64,000 nt of DNA from Candidatus Providencia siddallii (lineage in GTDB: Bacteria; Pseudomonadota; Gammaproteobacteria; Enterobacterales; Enterobacteriaceae). The position numbers and the translations under genes are program-made. The DNA is taken from positions 96,651 to 160,650 of the forward strand of contig CVRF01000002.1 in NCBI GenBank assembly GCA_001457715.1, in the 5' to 3' direction. The notes below the pieces were generated by a model. That model was given only the letters and a program-made list of their open reading frames with translations. It ran no database searches and was not told the DNA's origin. Below, piece after piece: positions 42,428 to 51,632 of the stretch; positions within the stretch are counted from its first letter, which is position 1, and each line of letters starts with the position of its first letter.

Positions 42428-42480
42428 TATATCAAATGTCTACTAGTATTTTGCTAAAATACTAGTAGACATTTGATATA
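42428..42480. repeat. 25-bp perfect inverted repeat with 3-nt loop
   Basis: Bases 42428-42452 are the exact reverse complement of 42456-42480, separated only by GCT. The arms include GTCTACTAGTATTTT, so the pairing is not pure A/T. It begins 7 bases after the yifK stop and ends 32 bases before tRNA-Arg. It is likely the transcript end of yifK (terminator or 3' stabiliser), although no clean U tract follows. The right arm's outer end carries a possible -35 box for the tRNA genes. Confidence 0.95.
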
Positions 42481-42500
42481 TAAATTAGTAAAATTATAAA
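42473..42500 (+). promoter_or_regulatory. Candidate promoter of the tRNA Arg-His-Pro cluster
   Basis: TTGATA (42473-42478) and TATAAA (42495-42500) are 16 bases apart. The predicted start near 42507 is 6 bases before tRNA-Arg. The -35 box lies within the right arm of the 25-bp inverted repeat. Confidence 0.5.
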
Positions 42501-42512
42501 ATTGGGAATTAA

Positions 42513-42586
42513 GCGCTTGTAGCTTAACTGGATAAAGCGCTGCCCTCCGGAGGTAGACATTACGGGTTCAAATCCTGTCAGGCGCG
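42513..42586 (+). tRNA. argX: tRNA-Arg (anticodon CCG)
   Basis: Acceptor stem GCGCTTG/CAGGCGC, anticodon CCG at 42547-42549 (loop CTCCGGA), and T arm GGGTTCAAATCCTG. It matches E. coli argX in sequence and position. The CCA is not encoded: discriminator G is followed by CTA. Confidence 0.96.
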
Positions 42587-42615
42587 CTAAGATTATATAT
42601 CTTTATATTATTTAT

Positions 42616-42689
42616 GGTGGCTATAGCTCAGATGGTAGAGCTCTGGATTGTGATTCCAGATGTCGTGGGTTCGAATCCCATTAGTCACC
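42616..42689 (+). tRNA. hisR: tRNA-His (anticodon GTG)
   Basis: Includes the extra 5' G characteristic of tRNA-His, pairing with C73. Anticodon GTG at 42650-42652, T arm GGGTTCGAATCCC. It matches E. coli hisR almost base for base. The 3' end reads CACC then CTT, so CCA is not encoded. Confidence 0.96.
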
Positions 42690-42732
42690 CTTTCTAATTG
42701 AAAATAAAATTATATATATGCTAATTTTATAT

Positions 42733-42806
42733 CGGCGAGTAGCGCAGTTTGGTAGCGCAACTGGTTTGGGACCAGTGGGTCGGAGGTTCAAATCCTCTCT
42801 CGCCGA
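42733..42806 (+). tRNA. proM: tRNA-Pro (anticodon TGG)
   Basis: Acceptor stem CGGCGAG/CTCGCCG, anticodon TGG at 42767-42769, T arm GAGGTTCAAATCCTC. It matches E. coli proM. In E. coli leuT lies between hisR and proM; here only 43 bases separate them, so leuT has been lost. CCA is not encoded (discriminator A, then TTA). Confidence 0.97.
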
Positions 42807-42936
42807 TTAAAAGTTATTATTATGTTATAAATATTAAATTAATTTTATATAATGTTTATTGTTAATAAACTAGATTGATTGAAAAGATTAATTAAATTGT
42901 TTAATTTTAAAATTAATATTTTGTATTTGGTTGTTT

Positions 42937-44037
42937 ATGAATTTTTATTTTAATATTGAAGCTTTAAAAAAACGAGTTGATAAAATAAACCAACTTAGAT
43001 TAAGACGAGCTGTAGATTCTGTAAATAAAAACTTTATAAAAGTGTACAGTTTACTTCCTATTTTATTTCATTATCATCATCAGATGATTCCTGGTTTTGT
43101 TGAAGGTAATGTACCACATGGTATTTGTTTTTTTTCACCAGATATAGGACAACTTAGATGGCTATCTAAGTTAGATTGTTTTTTACCTTTTAGGTCTATA
43201 ACTAGTTATACAATGCCAATTGCTGCTATTTATTCAATGGGAAGTACATCTTCTCTTGGACAGAATCAGAGTTCTGATATTGATATATGGGTTTGTTGTT
43301 CAACATTTCTTTCTAATGAAGAAAAAGTAATTTTAAAAAAGAAATGTATATTAATTGAGCAATGGGCAGCATCGATGTTTGTTAAAACAACTATTTTTTT
43401 AATTGATGAAAATAGTTTTCGTTGTTATAAAAATGATTTTAGTAAAGAAAATTATGGTTTAGTTCAGCGTGTTTTTTTGTTAGATGAATTTTATCGAACA
43501 TCCGTTCGTATTGCTGGAAAACGATTATTATGGAATATGGTTCCAGTTGAAGAAGAACCTTATTATGATGAATATGTAATTATGCTTTATAATAAAAGAA
43601 TATTAAATCCTAATGAGTGGTTAGATTTTGGTGGTTTATATTATTTATCATATTTTAATTTTTTTAGTCATAATTTGCATCAATTAAACAAAAGTAATGA
43701 TTGTAAATATAAAATAATTTTAAAAAAAATATTATTTGAATCTTATTTAAGATATTATAAAAAAAATAATTTATTAGCAATAGAGTTTAAAAAATATTTA
43801 CATACTGGAAAAATTATATGTTATGGTCTTGACTCTTATTGTCTAATGCTTGATCGTGTAACTAGATATCTTTATGAAACAAATGAGTTAACTCGTCTTG
43901 AGTTTATTAGACGTTGTTTTTATCTTAAAGTATCTAAAATGTTTTATAAAAATATAAAAAACGTACAATTTTCTTCTTGGAGGAAAATTGCATTGACTCA
44001 ACTTATTGATTCATGGGGTTGGTCAAGAAATTTTTAA
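42937..44037 (+). CDS. cyaA: Adenylate cyclase CyaA, truncated to the catalytic domain
   Basis: Class I adenylate cyclase makes cAMP from ATP. From ATG 42937 it has 366 residues; a TTG six bases earlier is in frame, and E. coli cyaA itself starts with TTG. E. coli CyaA has 848 residues. The N-terminal catalytic half aligns without breaks: LLPILFHYHH, GNVPHGICFFSPD, the nucleotidyltransferase motif YSMGSTSSLGQNQSSDIDIWVC, LLDEFYRTSVRIAGKRLLWNMVPVEEE, LNPNEWLDFGGL and RRCFYLKVSK. It stops at LTQLIDSWGWSRNF, matching E. coli near residue 360; the C-terminal regulatory half is absent and I found no remnant of it downstream. Work on E. coli CyaA placed catalytic activity in the N-terminal part, so activity without regulation is plausible. 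Confidence 0.92.
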   Translation: MNFYFNIEALKKRVDKINQLRLRRAVDSVNKNFIKVYSLLPILFHYHHQMIPGFVEGNVPHGICFFSPDIGQLRWLSKLDCFLPFRSITSYTMPIAAIYSMGSTSSLGQNQSSDIDIWVCCSTFLSNEEKVILKKKCILIEQWAASMFVKTTIFLIDENSFRCYKNDFSKENYGLVQRVFLLDEFYRTSVRIAGKRLLWNMVPVEEEPYYDEYVIMLYNKRILNPNEWLDFGGLYYLSYFNFFSHNLHQLNKSNDCKYKIILKKILFESYLRYYKKNNLLAIEFKKYLHTGKIICYGLDSYCLMLDRVTRYLYETNELTRLEFIRRCFYLKVSKMFYKNIKNVQFSSWRKIALTQLIDSWGWSRNF

Positions 44038-44259
44038 AAAACAAGATTTATAAAATAAATGCTTATTTTAGTTATTTATTAATAAAGTTAAATTTATGTG
44101 TGTATTTTAAAATATTTTATTATTAAATATATTATTATTTGACTTAAGTTTTTATTAATATATAACTAATTAATTTTAAAAGATAAATTATTTTAGGTTT
44201 ATTTAATAAAATTATAATTTTTATTAATTATATTAATATATACTAATATATAAAAAAAT

Positions 44260-44284
44260 AAAACCCTTAAAAAATAAGGGTTTT
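44260..44284 (-). terminator. Intrinsic terminator of ssb
   Basis: Arms AAAACCCTTA (44260-44269) and TAAGGGTTTT (44275-44284) form a perfect 10-bp stem with a 5-base loop, 17 bases past the ssb stop on the minus strand, followed by ATTTTTTTAT. Confidence 0.88.
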
Positions 44285-44300
44285 ATTAAATATAAATTCA

Positions 44301-44816
44301 TTAAAATGGAATTTCATCATCATAGTCAATCGGAGTTTTATTACTTTCTAGTGAAAATTTAGAATTAGTTATAAAATCATCGTTGGTAATTTCTTTAATT
44401 TGTTCTCTCTGTTTGTCTTTATCCCAATTGTCTTGATTATCATGTTTTCGTGATGAGGCATTATCAACACGATTACCTAATATTTGTATTGTTCCTCCTA
44501 TATTAACAATAATTTCTGTTGTATACCGATCTTGGCCATTTTGGCTTTGCCATTTTCGTGTTTGTAAAGACCCTTCTATATAAACTTGTGAACCTTTTTT
44601 TAAATATTCTCCTGCAATTTCTGCTAATTTACCAAATACAACTATTCTATGCCATTCTGTTTTTTCACGTTGCTCCCCTGTTTGTTTATCACGCCAGTTA
44701 TCAGAAGTCGCTAAAGATAGATTTACCACAGCTCCGCCATTAGGCATATAACGTATTTCTGGATTTTGTCCTAAGTAACCAATAAGAATTACTTTATTAA
44801 CCCCTCTATTTGACAT
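44301..44816 (-). CDS. ssb: Single-stranded DNA-binding protein Ssb
   Basis: Coats single-stranded DNA and recruits replication and repair partners. It has 171 residues (E. coli 178). The OB fold is complete: [69 protein letters not shown]. The linker is charged and poor in Gly/Gln, and the C-terminal acidic tip DYDDEIPF, the partner docking site, is intact. HolD (58.5 kb) belongs to the chi-psi complex that contacts this tip. In E. coli uvrA sits beside ssb; here no gene follows for 0.8 kb. Confidence 0.97.
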   Translation of the reverse strand: MSNRGVNKVILIGYLGQNPEIRYMPNGGAVVNLSLATSDNWRDKQTGEQREKTEWHRIVVFGKLAEIAGEYLKKGSQVYIEGSLQTRKWQSQNGQDRYTTEIIVNIGGTIQILGNRVDNASSRKHDNQDNWDKDKQREQIKEITNDDFITNSKFSLESNKTPIDYDDEIPF

Positions 44817-45619
44817 AGTATTATTCCTAGTTTATTTGTATTTTTATAAAGATTTTACTGTTTTAAATTTTTTAAAAATTGTTTTTTTATAGTTAATTAT
44901 GAATTTTAAATTATATAATATTTGTATTATTTATTATTTAAATTAATATTTATATATAATTAATTTAAGGTAATTAAATATATTTTAATTATTTTAAGAT
45001 AATTTAAATTATATTTAAGTATAAATATATTATAGTTTGTTTTTAGTAAATAATTTTTATAAAAACTATTTACTATATATTTAATTATATTTATTAAAAA
45101 TAAATAACTAGATATTATGATATTTTTTAAAGAAATGTAGATTTTATATTATTAAATATAATATGTATATTATACATAATAATTTATGTAGTAAAAAATA
45201 TTTTTAAGTTTTATTTATAAAATAATACTTAGAATTATTTTAATTATTAATATAATAAATTAAAATATTTAAATTTTATATTTTTGATCTTAAGATATAA
45301 TAAATTATATAATTTAATGTTTATTTAAAATTGATAAGGATGTTAAGTTATTTTATAACTAATTTAAATTAATTTATTTGTAAAATATTTTATTTTTTTA
45401 TTGTTTTAATTGTATAAAAATAATTTAAAAATTTTTTATTTATTTAAAAATCAGTTGATTTATTAATCATATTAATAGTTTAATATTTATTAATAATAAA
45501 TGTTTGTATATAAATATATAGTTTGTATTTAATTGTTATCAAAATTTAATTTATTCTTTATATAGTTTAATTAATATTAAAATTAAAATAATTTGATTGA
45601 TTATTCTTAGTTTTAATAT
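44817..45619. other. A/T-rich spacer at the ancestral uvrA-tyrB position
   Basis: E. coli has uvrA, yjbR, yjbQ, aphA and tyrB between ssb and alr. Here about 800 bases of A/T sequence remain and I recognise none of them. The ssb promoter must lie near its left end. Confidence 0.55.
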
Positions 45620-46699
45620 TTAATTAACATATTCTATTGTAACACGTGATGTTAATTTTGTTAATAACTCGTAACTACTGATATTAGATAATGAAGCAAC
45701 TTCTTCAATAGGAAAATTTTCCCCCCATAAAGTTACTTCATCTCCAACTTTATCATAAGAGTTTATTCCTAAATCAATAATGGTCATATCCATTGAAATT
45801 TTTCCAACAATTGGGACTCTTCTTCCGTTAATCAATACTGGGGTTTTTATTGGAATATTACTAAGATAACCATCTCCATATCCTACTGCTATAACACCTA
45901 AATATGTATTTTTATTACTTTTCCAAAATTTACCATAACCCGCATATTCATTAGCAAAATGTTTTCTTATTGCTATTAATATTGTTTTAAAAGTCATAAC
46001 AGGTTGCAGATTGAAATCTGATCCTTTTTTATTGTTTTGAGGTGATACGCCATACATTATAATACCTGGTCGAATCCAATCGTAATGTGCTTCTGGCCAA
46101 AATAAAATTCCTGCGGAAGCTGAAATTGATTTTTCTCCTATTTTGTTTGAAATAAAATTTTTATATATATTTATTTGTTTTTTAGTTACATGTAAATGAG
46201 GTATATTTGATATAGAGAAATGGCTAATAATATTAATAGGTAATAAAATATTTTTACATTTTTGTAATCGTAGATAAAACTGTTCTGCATCTTTTGGTTG
46301 AACACCAATTCGATGCATACCAATATCTAATTTCATCCATACTTTTAAAGGTTTCGAAAACTCAAAATTTTCTAATATTTCTAATTGTTCAATACAATGA
46401 ACTATTATATCTATTTTATTTTCAATTATTATTGATAAATCATCTTTTTTAAAAAATCCTTCAAGTAAAATAATTGGTTTTATAATTCCGGAATTTCTAA
46501 TTAATAACGCTTCATTAAGTCTTGCAACACCAAAAGCTTCCACTGATTTTTGAATAATTTTTGAAACTTCTATTAATCCATGTCCATATGCATTTGATTT
46601 AACAATTGCTAGAATACGGCTATTCGCCGCTATTTTTTTAATAAGTTTTAAATTATTTAATAAAGCTGTACGATTTATTAATGCTGTTGCTATTTTCAT
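45620..46699 (-). CDS. alr: Alanine racemase Alr
   Basis: PLP enzyme interconverting L- and D-alanine, supplying D-Ala for peptidoglycan. It has 359 residues, the E. coli length. The PLP Lys is in AIVKSNAYGHG near residue 34; KLDIGMHRIGV, the second catalytic region (VIAVGYGDGYLSNIP, with the C-terminal Tyr) and DMTIIDLG are present. It is about 65 bases downstream of dnaB in the E. coli order. It implies the cell still makes a murein wall. Confidence 0.96.
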   Translation of the reverse strand: MKIATALINRTALLNNLKLIKKIAANSRILAIVKSNAYGHGLIEVSKIIQKSVEAFGVARLNEALLIRNSGIIKPIILLEGFFKKDDLSIIIENKIDIIVHCIEQLEILENFEFSKPLKVWMKLDIGMHRIGVQPKDAEQFYLRLQKCKNILLPINIISHFSISNIPHLHVTKKQINIYKNFISNKIGEKSISASAGILFWPEAHYDWIRPGIIMYGVSPQNNKKGSDFNLQPVMTFKTILIAIRKHFANEYAGYGKFWKSNKNTYLGVIAVGYGDGYLSNIPIKTPVLINGRRVPIVGKISMDMTIIDLGINSYDKVGDEVTLWGENFPIEEVASLSNISSYELLTKLTSRVTIEYVN

Positions 46700-46764
46700 T
46701 TTTTATAGTATTCGTTTGTGTTTATTGTATTCAATGTATATAAAATTTTTATAAAAATAATAAA

Positions 46765-48171
46765 TTAAAATTTATATGTTTGAGCTGCATAATTATCAAA
46801 TCTTGACCATTGTCCATTAAATGTTAATTTAATAGTACCTACAGGTCCATTTCTATGTTTACCGATAATAATTTCTGCTATTCCTTTTAACTCGCTGCTA
46901 TCATTATAGATTTCATCACGGTAAATAAACATGATTAAATCAGCGTCTTGTTCTATAGATCCTGATTCCCTTAAATCAGAATTAACTGGACGTTTGTCAG
47001 CACGTTGTTCGAGACTTCTATTTAATTGTGATAAAGCAATAATTGGAATATTTAGTTCTTTAGCTAGTGATTTCAAAGAACGGGAAATTTCAGCTATTTC
47101 TAAAGTGCGATTATCAATTAATGCAGGCACTCTCATTAATTGTAAATAATCAATCATAACAAGACTTAAGCCGTCATTATCACGGTAAATACGTCTCGCA
47201 CGAGATCGAACATCCATTGGTGTTAAACCTGAAGAATCGTCTATATACATATTACATTTTTCCATTAAGATACTCATTGTACTTGAAATACGAGCCCAAT
47301 CCTCATCTGTTAGTTGTCCTGTTCGAATTCGTGTTTGTTCAACACGAGATAGTGATGCTAACATTCGCATCATTATTTGGTTTCCTGGCATTTCTAAACT
47401 AAAAATAAGTACGGGTTTTTTTTCTGTCATAGCTATATTTTCGCATAGATTCATAGCAAAAGTAGTTTTTCCCATAGAAGGTCGTGCTGCAATAATAATA
47501 AAATCAGAATTTTGTAACCCTGATGTTTTATTGTCAAGATCATGGTAACCTGTAGAAATCCCAGTGATACCTTTATACGGTTGTTGGTAAAGTTTTTCAA
47601 TTTTTCCTATAGTTTCTGATAAAATATTTTCCACTTCTTTTGGACCTTTACTTTTATTTGTTTTTGATTCAGCGATTTGAAATATTTTAGATTCTGCAAG
47701 ATCTAATAAGTCCTCACTTGTACGTCCTTTTGGGTCATAACCAGAATTTGAAATTTCATTAGCAACTGAAATCATATTTCGAACAATTGCACGTTCACGT
47801 ACGATATCAGCATAAGCGTTAATGTTTGCTGCGCTCGGTGTGTTTTTTGAAAGTTCTGCTAAATACGCAAAACCACCAATATTATCTAGTTTTCCTTGTT
47901 GTTCTAAAGATTCAGATAATGTAATTAAATCTATTGGTTTTCCTTGTTCTATTAAAAAATTCATTCGAGAAAAAATAATTCGATGGGATCGACTAAAAAA
48001 ATCTGATTGAGTTATTAGTTCAGAAACCGTGTCCCATTTTTCATTATCTAACATAACTCCACCTAAGACAGATTGCTCTGCTTCTATAGAATGTGGAGGA
48101 AGTTTTAATTTTTCTATTTTAGAATCTTGTAAATAATTTAATTTATCGTTTAATATTGTTTTTTTAGACAT
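46765..48171 (-). CDS. dnaB: Replicative DNA helicase DnaB
   Basis: Hexameric 5'-3' helicase of the replication fork. It has 468 residues (E. coli 471). The N-terminal collar domain (PPHSIEAEQSVLGGVMLDNEKW) precedes the RecA-like motor: Walker A AARPSMGKTTFA, FSLEMPGNQIMMRML, Walker B VMIDYLQLM, SQLNRSLEQRADKRPVNSDLRESGSIEQDAD and the arginine-finger region. It is divergent from qor and upstream of alr. Confidence 0.98.
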   Translation of the reverse strand: MSKKTILNDKLNYLQDSKIEKLKLPPHSIEAEQSVLGGVMLDNEKWDTVSELITQSDFFSRSHRIIFSRMNFLIEQGKPIDLITLSESLEQQGKLDNIGGFAYLAELSKNTPSAANINAYADIVRERAIVRNMISVANEISNSGYDPKGRTSEDLLDLAESKIFQIAESKTNKSKGPKEVENILSETIGKIEKLYQQPYKGITGISTGYHDLDNKTSGLQNSDFIIIAARPSMGKTTFAMNLCENIAMTEKKPVLIFSLEMPGNQIMMRMLASLSRVEQTRIRTGQLTDEDWARISSTMSILMEKCNMYIDDSSGLTPMDVRSRARRIYRDNDGLSLVMIDYLQLMRVPALIDNRTLEIAEISRSLKSLAKELNIPIIALSQLNRSLEQRADKRPVNSDLRESGSIEQDADLIMFIYRDEIYNDSSELKGIAEIIIGKHRNGPVGTIKLTFNGQWSRFDNYAAQTYKF

Positions 48172-48357
48172 ATTTATTCCAATTAACAGTTAAGAAGAAA
48201 CTGTTTATAGTGTATTTTATATTAGTATGTATTATTTTTTAATTTTTTTTGTGATTTATTATATATAATAGTTAATAAATCGATGATTATTTAAATTTAG
48301 ATGTATTTTATATTATAATTAATATTTATGATAATTTTATTTTAATTGGAGATTATT

Positions 48358-49341
48358 ATGGCAATACGAATTGAATTTGAGCGATATGGTGGTCCTGATG
48401 TTTTAAATGTTGTAAATTATTTTCCTTCTAATCCAAAAAAAAATGAGATTCAAATAGAAAATCATGCTATTGGTGTAAATTTTATTGATATTTATGTTCG
48501 TTCTGGTTTATATCCAGTTGATTGTTTACCGAGTAGTCTTGGTATAGAGGCTGCTGGTATTGTTGTAAAAACTGGTTCTAATGTAATTAATTTTAAACCA
48601 GGGGATCGTGTAGTTTATGCTCAATCCACATTAGGTGCTTATAGTGAAATTCATAATGTTTCAGAAAATTTAGTTGTTCTTTTACCAGATTGTATATCTT
48701 TTATAGAAGCTGCATCATGTTTTTTAAAGGGATTAACAGTTTATTATTTGTTTAATCAAACTTATAAGATTAAACGTAATGAGATGTTTTTATTTTATGC
48801 AGCAGCTGGTGGCGTAGGTATTATTGCTTGCCAGTGGGCTAAATATCTTGGTGCGAAATTAATTGGTATTGTTAGTTCAGAATATAAGGCTTCTTTAGCA
48901 AAAGAAAGAGGAGCTTGGGAAGTTATTAATTATAAAACTGAAAATATCGTAAATCGTGTAAATGAACTTACTAATGGAGAAAAAGTTAACGTTGTGTATG
49001 ATTCTGTTGGGCAAGAAACATGGTTAAATTCATTAAGTTCGCTTAAAAGAAAAGGTTTAATGGTTAGTTTTGGCAACTCATCGGGTCCTATTGTTAATGT
49101 AAATTTAGATATTTTAAATAAAAACGGGTCTTTGTATGTTACTAGACCCTCTATTAATAGTTATATAACAAATCGAGAAGAATTAAACAAAGCAAGTAAA
49201 ATATTATTTAATATGATATTAAATGGAATATTTGATATAAAAGCTAGAAAATCACAAATTTTACCTCTTAAAGATGCACAAAAAATTCATACAATAATTG
49301 AATTAAGAAAAAATTATGGTTCTAGTTTATTAATTACTTAG
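48358..49341 (+). CDS. qor: NADPH:quinone oxidoreductase QorA
   Basis: Zeta-crystallin-type, zinc-free medium-chain reductase that reduces quinones with NADPH. ATG 48358 gives 327 residues, the E. coli length, with GGAG 7 bases upstream; an in-frame start 12 bases earlier is less likely. Motifs: GVNFIDIYVRSGLYP, GIEAAGIV, the cofactor loop AAAGGVGIIACQWAKYLGA, and SFGNSSGP. It is divergent from dnaB as in E. coli. Keeping this accessory redox enzyme is a little surprising in a reduced genome. Confidence 0.95.
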   Translation: MAIRIEFERYGGPDVLNVVNYFPSNPKKNEIQIENHAIGVNFIDIYVRSGLYPVDCLPSSLGIEAAGIVVKTGSNVINFKPGDRVVYAQSTLGAYSEIHNVSENLVVLLPDCISFIEAASCFLKGLTVYYLFNQTYKIKRNEMFLFYAAAGGVGIIACQWAKYLGAKLIGIVSSEYKASLAKERGAWEVINYKTENIVNRVNELTNGEKVNVVYDSVGQETWLNSLSSLKRKGLMVSFGNSSGPIVNVNLDILNKNGSLYVTRPSINSYITNREELNKASKILFNMILNGIFDIKARKSQILPLKDAQKIHTIIELRKNYGSSLLIT

Positions 49342-49592
49342 CTAAATGTTAATGATAATTTATTATATTTTTTATATTGTTTAGTATTAATACTATTATA
49401 GTGAATAAATATAATTCATAGAATAGTTGATTTATTTTTTTATATAAAAATTAATCAAATTATTATTAAAATTTAAAAAGTATTAATATGTAAACATATA
49501 GTTAATTGATTAATTATGAATTATTAATTTTAAATTAATTAATTTATTTTTTTTCTTTATAATTTTGTTTTTTTAAAAAAAAAGGTAATAAA

Positions 49593-50435
49593 ATGAAATC
49601 TATAAATGGTTATATAATTAAAACACAATATCCTGTTTTAAATAAAAAACGACCTGTAGATGCTCATAAAGGAGTGTTCGGTACATTAGGTATAATTGGC
49701 GGATCATATGGAATGAGTGGTGCTATTGTACTTTCTGGTAGTGCTGCTTTAAAAGTTGGTTGTGGTAAAGTTATTTTAGGTTTTAATCAGTCAACAATAC
49801 CATTGGTTTTTATTGAAAGTATTCCGGAATTAATATTTAAAAAAATTGATGATTTAATAGATGATTTATTTATTACAGTATTAGTAATTGGCCCAGGTTT
49901 AGGTAATAAAAATACAAGTTTTTTATTACCTAAAACAATATTTTCTTTTACAAAAAAAATTATTATTTTAGATGCAGATGCTCTTAATATTTTATCTTTA
50001 ACAAAAGATGTAGTTTTGAAAAAAAATTTTATAATAACCCCTCATCCAAAAGAAGCTGCTCGTTTATTGAAAACTACAGTATCTAAAATACAATTTGATC
50101 GTAAAAAAGCTGTATTAATGTTATCTGAAAAATATTCATGCTGGGTTGTTTTAAAAGGTTACCGTACTCTTATTGCGTCTCCTAATGGAGAAACATGGTG
50201 TAATTATAGTGGTAACGTTTGTTTAGCTACATCTGGTACTGGTGATGTATTATCAGGTATAATTGGTGGTTTATTAGCACAACAGTTACCAATTCAGGAA
50301 GCTGTTTGTGGTGGTGTTTGGCTTCATGGTGCTGCTGCTGATAAATCTGTAGCATCAGGAATAGGTCCTATTGGATTAATAGCTCATGAAATTATTGATT
50401 TTATTCGTATCATTCGTAATGAATTAATTAATTAA
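49593..50435 (+). CDS. nnrD: ADP/ATP-dependent NAD(P)H-hydrate dehydratase, stand-alone domain
   Basis: Repairs hydrated NAD(P)H (NADHX/NADPHX) by dehydration. It has 280 residues, equivalent to the C-terminal YjeF_C (ribokinase-like) domain. Motifs: HKGVFGTLGIIGGSYGMSGAIVLSG, VIGPGLGNKN, ITPHPKEAARLL, and CLATSGTGDVLSGIIGGLLAQQ with the catalytic Asp. In E. coli this domain is fused behind the NAD(P)HX epimerase in one protein (YjeF/Nnr, about 515 residues); here no epimerase part lies in the 251 bases upstream. A T7A9 tract and AAGG precede the ATG. The hydrates racemise slowly without an epimerase, so the dehydratase can still be useful alone. Confidence 0.9.
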   Translation: MKSINGYIIKTQYPVLNKKRPVDAHKGVFGTLGIIGGSYGMSGAIVLSGSAALKVGCGKVILGFNQSTIPLVFIESIPELIFKKIDDLIDDLFITVLVIGPGLGNKNTSFLLPKTIFSFTKKIIILDADALNILSLTKDVVLKKNFIITPHPKEAARLLKTTVSKIQFDRKKAVLMLSEKYSCWVVLKGYRTLIASPNGETWCNYSGNVCLATSGTGDVLSGIIGGLLAQQLPIQEAVCGGVWLHGAAADKSVASGIGPIGLIAHEIIDFIRIIRNELIN

Positions 50436-50795
50436 AATTGTTTTTATAAATATAATTTGTTAATACCTCTGTTAAATTAATTTATGTTTTGTTTAAATAA
50501 AATATATTTCAAATATAATATATATTAAATTTATATAAAATTGATGAAATAAAAAATTTCAAGATTTATGTTGTAGTGACTAATTATGATAATTTACAGA
50601 ATAATTTGTTATTTTAGATGATTCTGTAAAATTTATGATCTTTTAAATTTTTATTATTTAAAAAATTAATTTAAATTATTATGACAATTTTATTGTTTTT
50701 TTATTTATTTTGTTCAAAAATTTATATGTTTTTGATTTAAGTAAAAGTATTTTTGTATAATTAGTTTTATTAATGATTTATTGAAGTTTTTATAT
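50436..50795. other. A/T-rich spacer with one inverted repeat
   Basis: Convergent genes nnrD and rsmD are separated by 360 bases. An inverted repeat TTTACAGAAT (50593-50602) and ATTCTGTAAA (50621-50630) with an 18-base loop lies in the middle; it could be a terminator but lacks a direct U tract. Nothing else seen. Confidence 0.5.
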
Positions 50796-51377
50796 TTATG
50801 TTTGATATCTAATAAAAAGACGGAAAACAACTCTTCCTGTTACTCTTTCACGATATAAATGCCAATTTATAGGAATATTTTTTAATATTAAATCAATTTC
50901 TGATTCAATATATATAAAGCTTTTGTCGGATAAACATTGTTTTTTTTCTAAAAATTGTATACTCTTATAAAGAAGATTTTTATAAAATGGTGGATCAATA
51001 AAAACTACATTAAAAATATCATTTATTTTATTTAATACTGTAAATATGCTACCTTTAATAACAGTCGCATTATTTGCTTGCAGTTGTATTTTATTTTTAA
51101 TTAAATATTGTACATTATTTTTATTTAATTCAATAAACGTTGTTTGTTTTGCAAAGCGAGAAAGTGCTTCGAATCCTAAAGATCCACTTCCTGCATAACA
51201 ATCTAAGCAATTAGCATTTTGAATAACAGGTGTTAACCAATTAAATAATGTTTCTTTAGTTTTATTAGTTGTTGGGCGTAAATTATTTTCATTTTTAAGA
51301 ATTATTTTTCGTCCTCTCCATTTTCCGCTTATAACACGGATTTGTAATAGTTGTTTTGTTTTTAATTTATCTCTCAT
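50796..51377 (-). CDS. rsmD: 16S rRNA (guanine-966-N2)-methyltransferase RsmD
   Basis: Methylates G966 of 16S rRNA in the 30S subunit. It has 193 residues (E. coli 198). Class I methyltransferase motifs: RPTTNKTKETLFNWL, LDCYAGSGSLGFEALSR (SAM-binding motif I), FIELNKNNV, and the catalytic motif FIDPPFYK. The substrate-recognition lead-in RVISGKWRGRKI is kept. It is divergent from ftsY as in E. coli. Confidence 0.95.
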   Translation of the reverse strand: MRDKLKTKQLLQIRVISGKWRGRKIILKNENNLRPTTNKTKETLFNWLTPVIQNANCLDCYAGSGSLGFEALSRFAKQTTFIELNKNNVQYLIKNKIQLQANNATVIKGSIFTVLNKINDIFNVVFIDPPFYKNLLYKSIQFLEKKQCLSDKSFIYIESEIDLILKNIPINWHLYRERVTGRVVFRLFIRYQT

Positions 51378-51632
51378 AATATTATATGATTAATTTTTAT
51401 TTTATTTATTGTGATTATATTATAACTTTGTTTGGTTATTTTAACATGAAATTTAAATATATATATTGAGTTATAAAAAAAATAATTTAAATAGTATATA
51501 ATTTAATATTATAGATATTTATATCGTGTATTTTTTTTTAAAAAAATTAAAATAAAAAAAATTAATAGATACAATACACTGTTAATTCAAAAATAAGTAA
51601 TTATAAAATAATAAAATAGTTTTTTAAAAAAA

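Noticed and set aside
44519..44743. Plus-strand frame antisense to ssb
   Set aside because: Within the conserved OB fold of ssb; no independent support.
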